A stretch of 64,000 nt of DNA, taken from Wenzhouxiangella sp. XN201. Its GTDB lineage: Bacteria > Pseudomonadota > Gammaproteobacteria > Xanthomonadales > Wenzhouxiangellaceae. Location of the stretch: NCBI RefSeq assembly GCF_011008905.1, contig NZ_JAAIVI010000021.1, forward strand, positions 208,857-272,856. Reading direction: 5' to 3'. The translations under genes and the position numbers were made by a program. The notes under the pieces were generated by a model. That model ran no database searches and had not been told where the DNA came from. It was given only the letters and a program-made list of their open reading frames with translations. Shown here in pieces: positions 52,448 to 60,892 of this stretch. Within the stretch, counting starts at the first letter, position 1, and every line of letters begins with the position of its first letter.

Positions 52448-53959
52448 TCAGGGATTCCTGAGCAGGACACGCCCGGCATTACCCAACTGGCGCCATAGCA
52501 GATCCCAGTTCTCCTCGTGCTTGCGGGCACGCAGACAGCGCAGCAGCCGAACCTGGTTGGCCGCGTCCTGTTGCCTGAGCATAGCGGCATTGAGGGCGTC
52601 GTCGACGTTGTAGGTCTTGCCTTCAGCCAGGCACACGGGAATGACCCGGTCAACATCGACATCAAGATCCCGGGCCACGGCAGTCAGCGCCGCGGCAATC
52701 TGGTTGGCCTTGGTGTCGGCCGGTGGATCGAGTAAATAAGGCGGATTCCATTCGCGCACCGGGCGCAGTCGGTCGATATGGGTCATCACCACCAGCAGCG
52801 GCGGCGATCGACGCTTGGGGTCTGCCAGCATGGCGCGCAATTGGTCCAGGCGCTGGCGCTCCTCGTCGCGATCCGGACGATGGGCAGCGCTTACCCAGAG
52901 AATCAGGTCGGCGTCGATGGCCGTCTTTTCCAGCACCCGGCTGCCGAACAGCGCGCCGTCGAATCCCGGCGTGTCGAAGATCAATCCCTGGATCTCGTCG
53001 TCGCGTTCGAGCCGATAGCCGACAATCTCGGTGGTGGTATCGGGCAGCAGGTCGACAGCAGCTGTCACTTCACCGAACAGTGCGTTGATCAGGCTGGACT
53101 TGCCGGCATTGGTACGACCCAGCAGCAGTACGCGTAACGGTTCATGCGCATCGTCCTCGTTCACCGCGCCTGCAGCCAGGCGCTTATCCGGTGCGTCCAG
53201 TCGCATTTGATCTTCCAGTCGTGCCAGGCCACCGTAAAGGTCGATGGCGTGGTAGCCGAGCTTGCGAATGTACTCACGCAGCAGCCAGGTCTGAACCCGT
53301 TCCGAGCCGTGGTCGAGCAATTGGCTGCCGACCGCGCGGCGCAGCTCGGCCACCGCGGCCGATTGCGGCGCGAATATGGCCCGCGCAGCGCGGTACCAGC
53401 CTTCGTGCCGCTTGAGCAGTGCACGCAGGCTATTCGCCCGAGCCATGGTTCCCAGGGTCAGGCGGTGGCTGAACGGGATGTTGCTGACGACCTCGTCGCG
53501 CAGTTCCCGGGCAGCCCGCTCGATGATGGTCAGGGTATGCGGCAGGGTCATTTCCAGCAGCGGCTGGGATCTGTGTGGATGAAAATGACCGGCCACCGTG
53601 AGCAATACATGCCGCGCCAGGCGTATCAGGGTGGCGCCTTCGTTGAGCGGCCATTCGTCCACGGTGGCTTCCGAAGCCAGCTGCTCGATTCTGACCCAGC
53701 AGGCATCGGCTTCAGCGGTCCAGTGCGCACCGGCCCGGGTCGTGGATTGCGGCAGCGCGTGCTGCTCGCGCACCACGGCGATCCGGCTGATCGCCAGGCC
53801 GACACCTGAAGCGAGCGCGGCCGCCAGCAGCCACCAGAGTAACAGTCCCGCTTCCCACATCCACAAAGTGGCAAAGACGGGAAGCACGATCAGCGGCAGT
53901 ACCGTGATGCCCAGGGCAATCACCCGCAGCCAGCCGAACTCCTTGACCAGGTCCTTCAT
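52448..53959 (-). CDS. Membrane-associated Era/dynamin-like GTPase
   Basis: 503 residues. Two hydrophobic segments near the N-terminus (about 15-60), a helical region, then the G domain: GRTNAGKSSLINALFG (P-loop, about 278-293), DTTTE (G2), FDTPGF (G3) and MTHID (G4, THID for TKxD). Resembles the YcjX/YeeP-like group of bacterial membrane GTPases. Overlaps the neighbouring GTPase gene by 4 nt (ATGA), so the pair is translationally coupled. Confidence 0.82.
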   Translation of the reverse strand: MKDLVKEFGWLRVIALGITVLPLIVLPVFATLWMWEAGLLLWWLLAAALASGVGLAISRIAVVREQHALPQSTTRAGAHWTAEADACWVRIEQLASEATVDEWPLNEGATLIRLARHVLLTVAGHFHPHRSQPLLEMTLPHTLTIIERAARELRDEVVSNIPFSHRLTLGTMARANSLRALLKRHEGWYRAARAIFAPQSAAVAELRRAVGSQLLDHGSERVQTWLLREYIRKLGYHAIDLYGGLARLEDQMRLDAPDKRLAAGAVNEDDAHEPLRVLLLGRTNAGKSSLINALFGEVTAAVDLLPDTTTEIVGYRLERDDEIQGLIFDTPGFDGALFGSRVLEKTAIDADLILWVSAAHRPDRDEERQRLDQLRAMLADPKRRSPPLLVVMTHIDRLRPVREWNPPYLLDPPADTKANQIAAALTAVARDLDVDVDRVIPVCLAEGKTYNVDDALNAAMLRQQDAANQVRLLRCLRARKHEENWDLLWRQLGNAGRVLLRNP

Positions 53960-55206
53960 GGCTGCCCCTTCCGGGCTTGCTGCTGACGAAGCAGTTTCCG
54001 GCCCTGGTTCAGACCGTCCCGATAGGCTTGCCGTATTGCCGTAGCGTCGATGGCGTGGCCTTCCAGCTTGCGACCAAGATAAGCGCAGGCGGCCTTGCCC
54101 AGGGCGAATGTGATGGCGCCGCTGGCAGTGGCACCCAAGACCGCCCCGGCGGTTTGGCCCCAGACCGGGATCAGCTTGACCAGGCTTCGTCCGGCTAGAC
54201 GTGCGCCGTAGGCGGCTGCAAATCCGGACCCCAGCAGGCCCAGGAATTCGGCGCTGCTGCGTGCCGTCCAGCGCTGCTTGTAAAGACCGGCCAGGCGGTG
54301 CAGCAGCCCGGCCTGCAATGTCGGCACCAGGGCCAGGTCAACGACTGGCAGGGCGCCGACGGTGCCGGCAGCCAGGCTGAATCCGACAATGTGGGGATGG
54401 GCGGCACGGCTGTAGAGATCACTGATCTCGGAATCGGCGCGCAAGCGTGCTTCCAGGCCGAGTGACGCGGCTTCCTCGATCGCGTTCCACAAAGCGTCGA
54501 GCCCGTAATCGGTTGGCTCGAAGCCGTCTTCCGGCAGGGTGAAATCAATCGGGACCCACAACAAAGGGCCCTTGCCCGGCAGGCCGGCAAAGAACTCGCG
54601 CTGGGAAATCAGCAGACGGCTCAGGCCCTCCGGTACGATGGCCTGCCAATTGTCTTCGCAATACGGATAGGGCAGGACATGCACTGCCTGGTCATCATCA
54701 TATCCATGGTGCAGGCAGGTCTGGGCAATGACGACAGGCCAGTCCGGGTGGCGCTTGCGGACCTTTCTCAAGACATCCAGGACCGATTGGGGTCGGGGTT
54801 CGGCAGCCCGGACCACGACGATCAGCAAATGGGCTTGATCCTCGCACAGGGCGATATCCTCGGTCGGGTCGTAACCCACTTCACCCAGGCCGCGGGTATC
54901 GAGAAAGCGCACCACGGGTACTTCCTGAGGAAAGTCGTAGATGCTGGCCGTGCGGGTACAGGGTCGGAAACCGTTGCCGATTGCCGCGCGCGAACTGCCC
55001 GTCAGGGCGCGAACAATGGACGTCTTTCCCGATTGAGCTAGCCCCAGCAACCAGACGACCGGGGCCGGCTCGCGTTCGGCAGCCTTATTCAGCGCCTTTG
55101 CAAGTTGTCCGGCATCGACCTTCGGCGCGCTCAGTGCCTGGTGCAACCGCTGCCGAAGTCCGGTCCAGAACCCGTGATTGTCGCTCATCTTTCCTTCGCT
55201 GGCCAT
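53956..55206 (-). CDS. GTPase with C-terminal DUF697-like membrane domain
   Basis: 416 residues; an internal ATG at 55188 (MSDNHG) is an alternative start. P-loop GLAQSGKTSIVRALTG (about 54-69), G3 DTRGLGE; the G4 region reads AQTCLHHG and lacks NKxD. The C-terminal part has two hydrophobic stretches (about 275-305 and 335-380), VVDLALVPTLQAGLLHRLAGLYK being DUF697/YcjF-like. With its coupled partner it forms a two-GTPase membrane module; role unknown. Confidence 0.8.
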   Translation of the reverse strand: MASEGKMSDNHGFWTGLRQRLHQALSAPKVDAGQLAKALNKAAEREPAPVVWLLGLAQSGKTSIVRALTGSSRAAIGNGFRPCTRTASIYDFPQEVPVVRFLDTRGLGEVGYDPTEDIALCEDQAHLLIVVVRAAEPRPQSVLDVLRKVRKRHPDWPVVIAQTCLHHGYDDDQAVHVLPYPYCEDNWQAIVPEGLSRLLISQREFFAGLPGKGPLLWVPIDFTLPEDGFEPTDYGLDALWNAIEEAASLGLEARLRADSEISDLYSRAAHPHIVGFSLAAGTVGALPVVDLALVPTLQAGLLHRLAGLYKQRWTARSSAEFLGLLGSGFAAAYGARLAGRSLVKLIPVWGQTAGAVLGATASGAITFALGKAACAYLGRKLEGHAIDATAIRQAYRDGLNQGRKLLRQQQARKGQP

Positions 55207-55295
55207 GAAGGGTGCATCAGATCAATTATGCACGTAGGCATTTGACAGGGGTGCCCTATTTCGCAATCTTGCCGGATAGAAGTGACCCGCGATTA

Positions 55296-55311
55296 TGTTA
55301 GAGAACGCACA
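55296..55311. promoter_or_regulatory. Degenerate relative of the 16-bp palindrome
   Basis: TGTTAGAGAACGCACA shares the right half (CGCACA) and the TGT...G left positions with TGTGCGGTACCGCACA, 65 bp upstream of the CsbD-like start. Weak; one half-site only. Confidence 0.35.
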
Positions 55312-55375
55312 GACAAATCCTCGAAAGTCAACCATTGTAATGGTTTCAGCCCGTGTATAAGCGCGTGCCTGGAAG

Positions 55376-55486
55376 ATGAAAAAAACCCAGTCCGAGAGAT
55401 CATCTGAAGATCAACTCATGAACAACAATGAGGTCGAAGGTCGCGTGAACGAGGCCAAGGGGAAGATCAGGAAGGAATCGAGATGA
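55376..55486 (+). CDS. CsbD-like short stress peptide
   Basis: 36 residues: MKKTQSERSSEDQL then N-N-N-E-V-E-G-R-V-N-E-A-K-G-K-I-R-K-E-S-R. The second half matches the start of CsbD-family proteins (about 60-70 residues, general stress), but this one stops where the usual repeat of that helix would follow. The stop codon overlaps the next start (ATGA). GGAAG precedes the start closely. Either a shortened CsbD or a relic kept for translational coupling. Confidence 0.6.
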   Translation: MKKTQSERSSEDQLMNNNEVEGRVNEAKGKIRKESR

Positions 55487-55875
55487 ACTACGCAACGACA
55501 CAATCGAATAACGGCTACGACACCGCTGACGCCATGCAGGCCGGGGCCACCTTGACAAGTGCCGCCACCATAACGGGTGAACAAGTCCGCAACCTGCAGG
55601 GTGAAAGTCTTGGCAAGATTCAGGACCTTATGTTTGATATCACTGAAGGGAAGATACGATATGCCATCCTGGAGTCGGCTGACTTTCTGGCCATGAGTAG
55701 TCGCCTCTTCGCTGTTCCCTGGAAAGCATTAAAGCGGGACGGGGAGAGCCGGGGGTTCAGGCTCGACATGGATACTGAGTACTTGAGAAAAGCGCCGGGC
55801 TTCGGCAAGGATGATTGGCCGAATATGGCTGACGCCGCCTGGCGAGCGAGGATCGATTCATTCTACGCAAGGTAA
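55483..55875 (+). CDS. PRC-barrel domain protein
   Basis: 130 residues. The PRC-barrel reads TITGEQVRNLQGESLGKIQDLMFDITEGKIRYAILE and FAVPWKALKRDGESRGFRLDMD. Small free-standing PRC-barrel proteins are typical of stress operons with CsbD, DUF883 and BON proteins. Translationally coupled to the CsbD-like peptide by a 4-nt overlap. Confidence 0.85.
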   Translation: MNYATTQSNNGYDTADAMQAGATLTSAATITGEQVRNLQGESLGKIQDLMFDITEGKIRYAILESADFLAMSSRLFAVPWKALKRDGESRGFRLDMDTEYLRKAPGFGKDDWPNMADAAWRARIDSFYAR

Positions 55876-56011
55876 TCAGATAACGCGCCGAGCATGGAAG
55901 GTCCGGGTGCCCACCTATCCGGACCAACCGGAACGATGAGGTCATTTCCATTGATCATCGGTGTAGAATGCCAACCATCCCTCTGGAAAGTTACCCAGGT
56001 AAAACAGTCGA

Positions 56012-57019
56012 ATGCAGCCTATACTCGTTACCGGAACTGCCGGCTTTATCGGCTCCCATGTCGCACTAAGACTGCTCAAAGATGGCCACAGGGTTGTTGG
56101 ATTTGACGATCTCAACGACTACTACGATGTCAGCCTCAAGAAGGCGCGGCTGTCCCGCTTTGAAAACCATCCCGCCTATACCCATATTACTGCCAGCCTG
56201 GCTGATCGCGAGTCAGTCGAAGATTGCTTCGCCACCCATCGCCCCGCACGTGTTATTCACCTGGCCGCACAAGCGGGGGTGCGCTACGCCGCTGAGAATC
56301 CACACGTCTATATCAGCTCCAACGTAACCGGCACGTTACATATTCTGGAAGGGTGCCGGCACTACCCGGTTGAACACCTTGTATTCGCCTCGACCAGTTC
56401 GGTTTACGGCGCCAACACCAACATGCCATTCAACGAAGGTGACAGTACCGAACATCCGTTGACGCTCTATGCCGCCACAAAAAAGGCCAATGAGCTGATG
56501 GCGCATTCCTATTCCCATCTCTACGATATTCCCAGCACCGGGCTTCGATTCTTTACCGTCTACGGTCCCTGGGGTCGACCGGATATGGCGCTATTTCTGT
56601 TTACCAAAGCAATTCTGGCTGGTGAGCCGATTCGGGTATTCAATCACGGCAAACACCGTCGTAGTTTTACCTATATCGACGATATTGTCGAAGGCGTGAT
56701 TCGCGTCCTGGAAAGGCCCCCGCGGATCGATCCCGACTGGAGTAGCCAGGCGCCAAACGCCGCAACAAGTGGAGTCGCCCGGTATCGAATCTACAATGTT
56801 GGTAACGAAACCAGCGTTGAGCTGTTGCGCTATATTGAAGTATTGGAGGAATGTCTTGGGAGAAAGGCCGAAATGACCATGCTGCCCATGCAGCCCGGCG
56901 ACGTCCCCGGCACCGAGTCGGATGTCACGAGCCTGGCAAAGGCGATCGACTACAAGCCCAGGGTCGATGTAGAGGAGGGGGTAGCGAACTTCGTCAAGTG
57001 GTACCGGGGTTACTACTGA
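56012..57019 (+). CDS. NAD-dependent sugar-nucleotide epimerase (UDP-glucuronate 4-epimerase-like)
   Basis: 335 residues. Extended SDR: GTAGFIGSH (about 8-16) binds NAD, YAATKKANE holds catalytic Tyr and Lys (about Y157/K161), and DDLNDYYDVSLKKARL is typical for UDP-GlcA/UDP-Glc 4-epimerases such as Gla/WbnF. It would supply galacturonate or similar sugars for surface polysaccharide. No glycosyltransferase is adjacent. Confidence 0.9.
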   Translation: MQPILVTGTAGFIGSHVALRLLKDGHRVVGFDDLNDYYDVSLKKARLSRFENHPAYTHITASLADRESVEDCFATHRPARVIHLAAQAGVRYAAENPHVYISSNVTGTLHILEGCRHYPVEHLVFASTSSVYGANTNMPFNEGDSTEHPLTLYAATKKANELMAHSYSHLYDIPSTGLRFFTVYGPWGRPDMALFLFTKAILAGEPIRVFNHGKHRRSFTYIDDIVEGVIRVLERPPRIDPDWSSQAPNAATSGVARYRIYNVGNETSVELLRYIEVLEECLGRKAEMTMLPMQPGDVPGTESDVTSLAKAIDYKPRVDVEEGVANFVKWYRGYY

Positions 57020-57059
57020 AGGTTACTTTGCCGGCAGGTGGCGCTAGACGTGAGAAACC

Positions 57060-57332
57060 ATCCCGGGGATAGAGGGCGATCCCGATACTGATGGAAACAT
57101 GGATGGGCTGGTCTGAGAATTGGAAGGGCAGCACGACAGCATCGATGATCTTCTGGCCCACGAGCTCCACATCTTTTTCGGTCCTGGTGCTGGTCAGGAT
57201 CACGGTAAACTCATCGCCGCCCAGGCGGGCGACCGTATTGTCCTCCCGAACACAATCAGTCAGGCGCTCCGCCACGTCGATCAGTAAGCGATCTCCCGCT
57301 TCATGGCCGAGTGAATCGTTGATTTCCTTAAA
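57060..57332 (-). pseudogene. GGDEF-domain fragment
   Basis: In the frame on the minus strand F-K-E-I-N-D-S-L-G-H-E-A-G-D-R, then RLGGDEFTVI and IGIALYPRDG, the C-terminal half of a diguanylate cyclase. The flanking residues (upstream LRAEPETPLF, downstream FSRLAPPAGK) do not match the family, and the region lacks the front half of the domain. A relic of a lost gene. The 525-bp gap 57020-57544 holds only this fragment and the cls promoter region. Confidence 0.82.
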
Positions 57333-57544
57333 GCCATGATTTCCCCGTCCTCCGCACTCTGCATGACCATCCGTGTGAAGCTTGGGAACCGATTGGTCAT
57401 GTACTCCTGCCGTTGCTCTGAACAGCCGCCGCTCCACGGTCCCGAATAATGGGGTTTCGGGTTCAGCGCGCAGAAAAATTGGCTGCAGCGAAGACCCATT
57501 CCACACCATACGTTCGATAGCGTACAGAGGCTTGGGAGTCGTTC

Positions 57545-58990
57545 ATGCAATGGTGCTTCATGAACTGGCGTGGCAAATTTAGACGACTGGTTACGGTTTC
57601 CGCGATCGTGCTGTTCGCACACCTGATCGGCTTTGCTACGTCATTGCACGCACTGATGGGTGTGCGCACGGCGCCGGGGACCGTCGCCTGGGTTGTCTCA
57701 CTCAACGCGATTCCTTACGTGGCAGTACCTGCTTACTGGCTGTTCGGGCGGAACGGAATTGATGACTATGTTCAGATAAGACGTCGGCGCGTGTCTTCTC
57801 TGAACCAGTCGCTGGAATCCCACCTGTCAGAACTGGAACCATTTCGGGCCGAATGGAGTGAGCATGAGCCCGGGCTACGTGCGGTCGAACAACTGGCGCA
57901 CATACCGTTCGTCGACAGAAACCGGGCCGAGTTGCTGATCGACGGAAAAGCAATCTTCGAAAGCATCTTCGACGGCATCGATGCCGCCGAGGACTACCTG
58001 CTGGTGCAGTTCTATATCTTGAGTGACGACCAAAGAGGTCGGGAGCTGCAACAGAAGCTGATCCGGAAAGCGCAAGAGGGCGTGCGGATCTACGTATTGT
58101 TCGACAGCATAGGAAGCCTCGATCTGAGTCGGTCGTACATAGATGAGCTCATCGATGCTGGCGTCGAAATTCGTTCGTTTCTTCAACACGATAGCTGGCT
58201 CGACCGCTTGCAGCTGAATTTTCGTAACCACCGAAAGCTCGTCGTCGCTGACGGAAAGGTCGGTTGGGTGGGAGGCATGAATATTGGGGACGAATACGAA
58301 TCTGCGGGCTGGCGGGACGCACAGGTGCGAATAGAAGGGCCGGCGGTGTTGAACCTGCAACTGTCATTTCTCGAAGACTGGCGCTGGGTCACAGAGGATT
58401 TGCCTGTTGTCTCCTGGCAACCGCACCCGGCAGGCGATGCCGGGGTGCCAATACTGGTCATTCCCTCTGGACCCGCCGACGAGTTTGAAACCGCCAGCCT
58501 GATGGTGCAGCAATTCATCCACATGGCCGAGCAGCGGATCTGGATATCCAGCCCCTATTTTGTCCCCGACGAAGGCGTTGTCGGAGCCTTGAAGTTGGCC
58601 GCGCTGGGCGGGGTGGACGTGCGTCTGTTGCTGCCCGAACACACGGACAGTCGCCTGGTTGGCCTGGCCGCGCACAGGTACATGGATGCCCTGACTGCCG
58701 CCGGTGTCCGGATTTTCCGCTACCAGCCGGGGCTGATGCACGCTAAAGTATTCCTGATCGACGACCGAGGGGCTGCTATCAGCACGGCGAACATGGACAA
58801 CCGATCGTTCCGCCTGAACTTTGAGTTGACCGCGCTGGTTGCCGACCCGGAATTCGCCATCGAGGTCGGGAAGATGTTCGAGGTCGATTTCGCCAATTCA
58901 CGCGAAATGGAAGACGATGCAGTTGCAGATATGTCTCTTTGGTTTCGCCTTGCTTCCCGGGGAGCGAATCTGTTAGCGCCGGTGCTTTGA
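57545..58990 (+). CDS. cls: Cardiolipin synthase
   Basis: 481 residues. Two N-terminal helices, then two HKD motifs: NHRKLVVADGKVGWVGGMNIGDEY (about 225-248) and MHAKVFLIDDRGAAISTANMDNRS (about 399-421). It joins two phosphatidylglycerols to cardiolipin at the inner membrane. Ordinary family length. The next gene, an antiporter, starts 20 bp later and is probably cotranscribed. Confidence 0.93.
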   Translation: MQWCFMNWRGKFRRLVTVSAIVLFAHLIGFATSLHALMGVRTAPGTVAWVVSLNAIPYVAVPAYWLFGRNGIDDYVQIRRRRVSSLNQSLESHLSELEPFRAEWSEHEPGLRAVEQLAHIPFVDRNRAELLIDGKAIFESIFDGIDAAEDYLLVQFYILSDDQRGRELQQKLIRKAQEGVRIYVLFDSIGSLDLSRSYIDELIDAGVEIRSFLQHDSWLDRLQLNFRNHRKLVVADGKVGWVGGMNIGDEYESAGWRDAQVRIEGPAVLNLQLSFLEDWRWVTEDLPVVSWQPHPAGDAGVPILVIPSGPADEFETASLMVQQFIHMAEQRIWISSPYFVPDEGVVGALKLAALGGVDVRLLLPEHTDSRLVGLAAHRYMDALTAAGVRIFRYQPGLMHAKVFLIDDRGAAISTANMDNRSFRLNFELTALVADPEFAIEVGKMFEVDFANSREMEDDAVADMSLWFRLASRGANLLAPVL

Positions 58991-59010
58991 TCTTATCGGA
59001 AGAGTAACCA

Positions 59011-60300
59011 ATGACGACTGCCACCTGGTTCATAATGATTGGGTTGTTGCTGCTGCTAGTGGGGTTTACATACTCAAATCTCAGAAGCGTACCGACGACT
59101 TCCGCCATTCTCTATCTGCTTGTCGGATGCATTGTCGGGCCGATGGGTTTCGGCCTGTTCCATTTCAATCCGCTGAAAGAATCAGCCTTACTCGAGATCT
59201 TGACAGAAATCGCGGTGCTTGTTTCGTTGTATTGCGCCGGTGTAAAGATGCCTTCCCCGGTAACCTTCAGACGTTGGCGCACCCCCTTGCAACTCGCGGT
59301 CATCTCGATGGCGATCACCGTGGGCCTGGTGACAGTGTTTGGGTACTACTGGCTCAGTTTGCCGCTTGGGGCTGCCGTGCTGCTGGGGGCAGTGGTTGCG
59401 CCGACCGACCCTGTTCTGGCAACGGAGGTCCAGGTACGTCATGCCGATGATCCCGACCATCTTCGCTTTTCCCTGACCTGTGAGGCCGGAATCAACGACG
59501 GCAGCGCCTTTCCGTTTGTCATGCTGGGTCTCGGCTTGCTTGGGCTGCACGACCTCGGCGATTCTGGCGGCCGGTGGTTGCTCATGGACGTGCTCTGGGC
59601 CAGCGGCGCTGGCATCGGTATCGGCATCGCGATGGGCTGCGCTGCAGGCTGGCTCATTTACCGGCTGCGTACCAAGTTCGAAGACACCGTATTTCTTGAA
59701 AGCTTTCTCGGCCTGGGGCTGATTGCACTCGCTTACGGTATTTGTCTGCTGGTGGATGCGTGGGGATTCCTCGGTGTCTTCAGTGCGGCGGTCGCCTTGC
59801 GCCATACCGAACTGAGACTGGCCAGGGGTACTCAAGCGTTTCCAGCAGGCGTCACAACACCAGGCTCGAAGGTAAAGTCTCGCACAGAGACTCATATGCA
59901 TGTCAGCGAAAGTTCCCTGATGTTCAATGAGCATTTGGAAAGAATTGCGGAGATCGTGCTGGTTCTGCTGATTGGTGGTTCGCTCTTCTGGAATTCCTGG
60001 AGTTGGCGAGCGGTCGTCTTTGCCGGGTTCCTGTTTATCATTGCCCGCCCGCTGAGCGTGTACCTGGGACTTCTGGGAAGCAGGGCACCCATGCGGGTTC
60101 GCCACCTTGCGGGCTGGTTCGGCGTGCGCGGTATCGGTTCGATGTACTACTTGATGTATGCCATCCAGCATGGTCTCCCGGAAGAACTGGCGCTGGAATT
60201 GCTCCACCTGGTCCTGGTAACGGTAGCCCTGTCGATTCTGGTGCACGGAGTGAGTGTAAAGCCTACGATTGCACATTTCTGGCATCGCCAATCGTCCTGA
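59011..60300 (+). CDS. Na+/H+ antiporter, CPA1-type
   Basis: 429 residues with about 12 hydrophobic segments. PTDPVLATEVQ and EAGINDGSAFPFVMLGLG include the ND ion-binding pair typical of CPA1 (Nhe/NhaP) exchangers, with LLVDAWGFLGVFSAAVALRH later. It moves Na+ or K+ out against H+. Located directly after cls, an association that fits salt or membrane stress. Confidence 0.88.
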   Translation: MTTATWFIMIGLLLLLVGFTYSNLRSVPTTSAILYLLVGCIVGPMGFGLFHFNPLKESALLEILTEIAVLVSLYCAGVKMPSPVTFRRWRTPLQLAVISMAITVGLVTVFGYYWLSLPLGAAVLLGAVVAPTDPVLATEVQVRHADDPDHLRFSLTCEAGINDGSAFPFVMLGLGLLGLHDLGDSGGRWLLMDVLWASGAGIGIGIAMGCAAGWLIYRLRTKFEDTVFLESFLGLGLIALAYGICLLVDAWGFLGVFSAAVALRHTELRLARGTQAFPAGVTTPGSKVKSRTETHMHVSESSLMFNEHLERIAEIVLVLLIGGSLFWNSWSWRAVVFAGFLFIIARPLSVYLGLLGSRAPMRVRHLAGWFGVRGIGSMYYLMYAIQHGLPEELALELLHLVLVTVALSILVHGVSVKPTIAHFWHRQSS

Positions 60301-60642
60301 CATGAGCTCCTCTTCACCAGCATCGAAGACTTGAAGCCGAGCGTGTTGCAACGCACAGACGAGAAGACTGCCTCCCCCTCAGAATGGGGATCACTTCCTG
60401 GAGACGATTCTGTCGGCTCGCGCTCGCCGGTGGCTATCTCCTCAGTCGTATCTTGAGCTCACGCTAGGGCACTGTTTTGCATGTCCCGCTATTCCGATTA
60501 ATAATCGGATCACAACGGCAGCACTCCTTCATAAGTGCTGGTAGCAAGTCGAGTGTGCGATAGCGCACAGATAGTCGCGGGTCGGAGGCGCATGCTTTGG
60601 ATCACCCCCTCACTCGGTGATGGCACCGAAGGAATGAAGATC
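60301..60642. other. Intergenic with 16-bp palindrome, no gene seen
   Basis: 342 bp after the antiporter. Contains the palindromic site at 60554-60569 and a weak half-site (CGTGTTGCAACGCACA, about 60342-60357). No convincing coding frame; an upstream TTG at 60535 would extend the next gene across the palindrome and is rejected. Confidence 0.5.
60554..60569. promoter_or_regulatory. 16-bp palindromic operator candidate, site 2
   Basis: TGTGCGATAGCGCACA; outer six bases each side equal to sites 1 and 3, the central four differ. 74 bp before the lmo0937-like start. Confidence 0.65.
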
Positions 60643-60792
60643 ATGCTATTTACGATTGCCGTTGTCCTTGCCGTGCTTTGGCTTCTCGGTTTCGTCTCCG
60701 GAACCACGATGGGGGGATTGATTCACATTCTGCTGGTACTGGCAGTCATCGTAGTTGTTTTCCAGCTGCTTAGCGGACGCCGGGTCGGGTAG
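60643..60792 (+). CDS. lmo0937-family small membrane protein
   Basis: 49 residues from ATG 60643, with GAAGGA 9 nt upstream; a second ATG at 60634 would be too close to it. Two helices (LFTIAVVLAVLWLLGFV and IHILLVLAVIVVVFQLL) around GTTMGGL are the family signature. Such peptides are induced in stationary phase or envelope stress. The palindromic site is in its promoter region. Confidence 0.83.
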   Translation: MLFTIAVVLAVLWLLGFVSGTTMGGLIHILLVLAVIVVVFQLLSGRRVG

Positions 60793-60849
60793 AGTCCGCC
60801 CAGCATCGACCCTGACCCAATCTTACCTTCCTTGATACCGTCCGCTTCG

Positions 60850-60874
60850 GCCCTCCTCGCAATTGGAGGAGGGC
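60850..60874. terminator. Hairpin between convergent genes
   Basis: GCCCTCCTC and GAGGAGGGC form a 9-bp stem with a 7-nt loop between the lmo0937-like gene (+) and the OmpA-type gene (-). No long T run on either side. Confidence 0.55.
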
Positions 60875-60892
60875 TTGAGCGGGCACTCCTAC

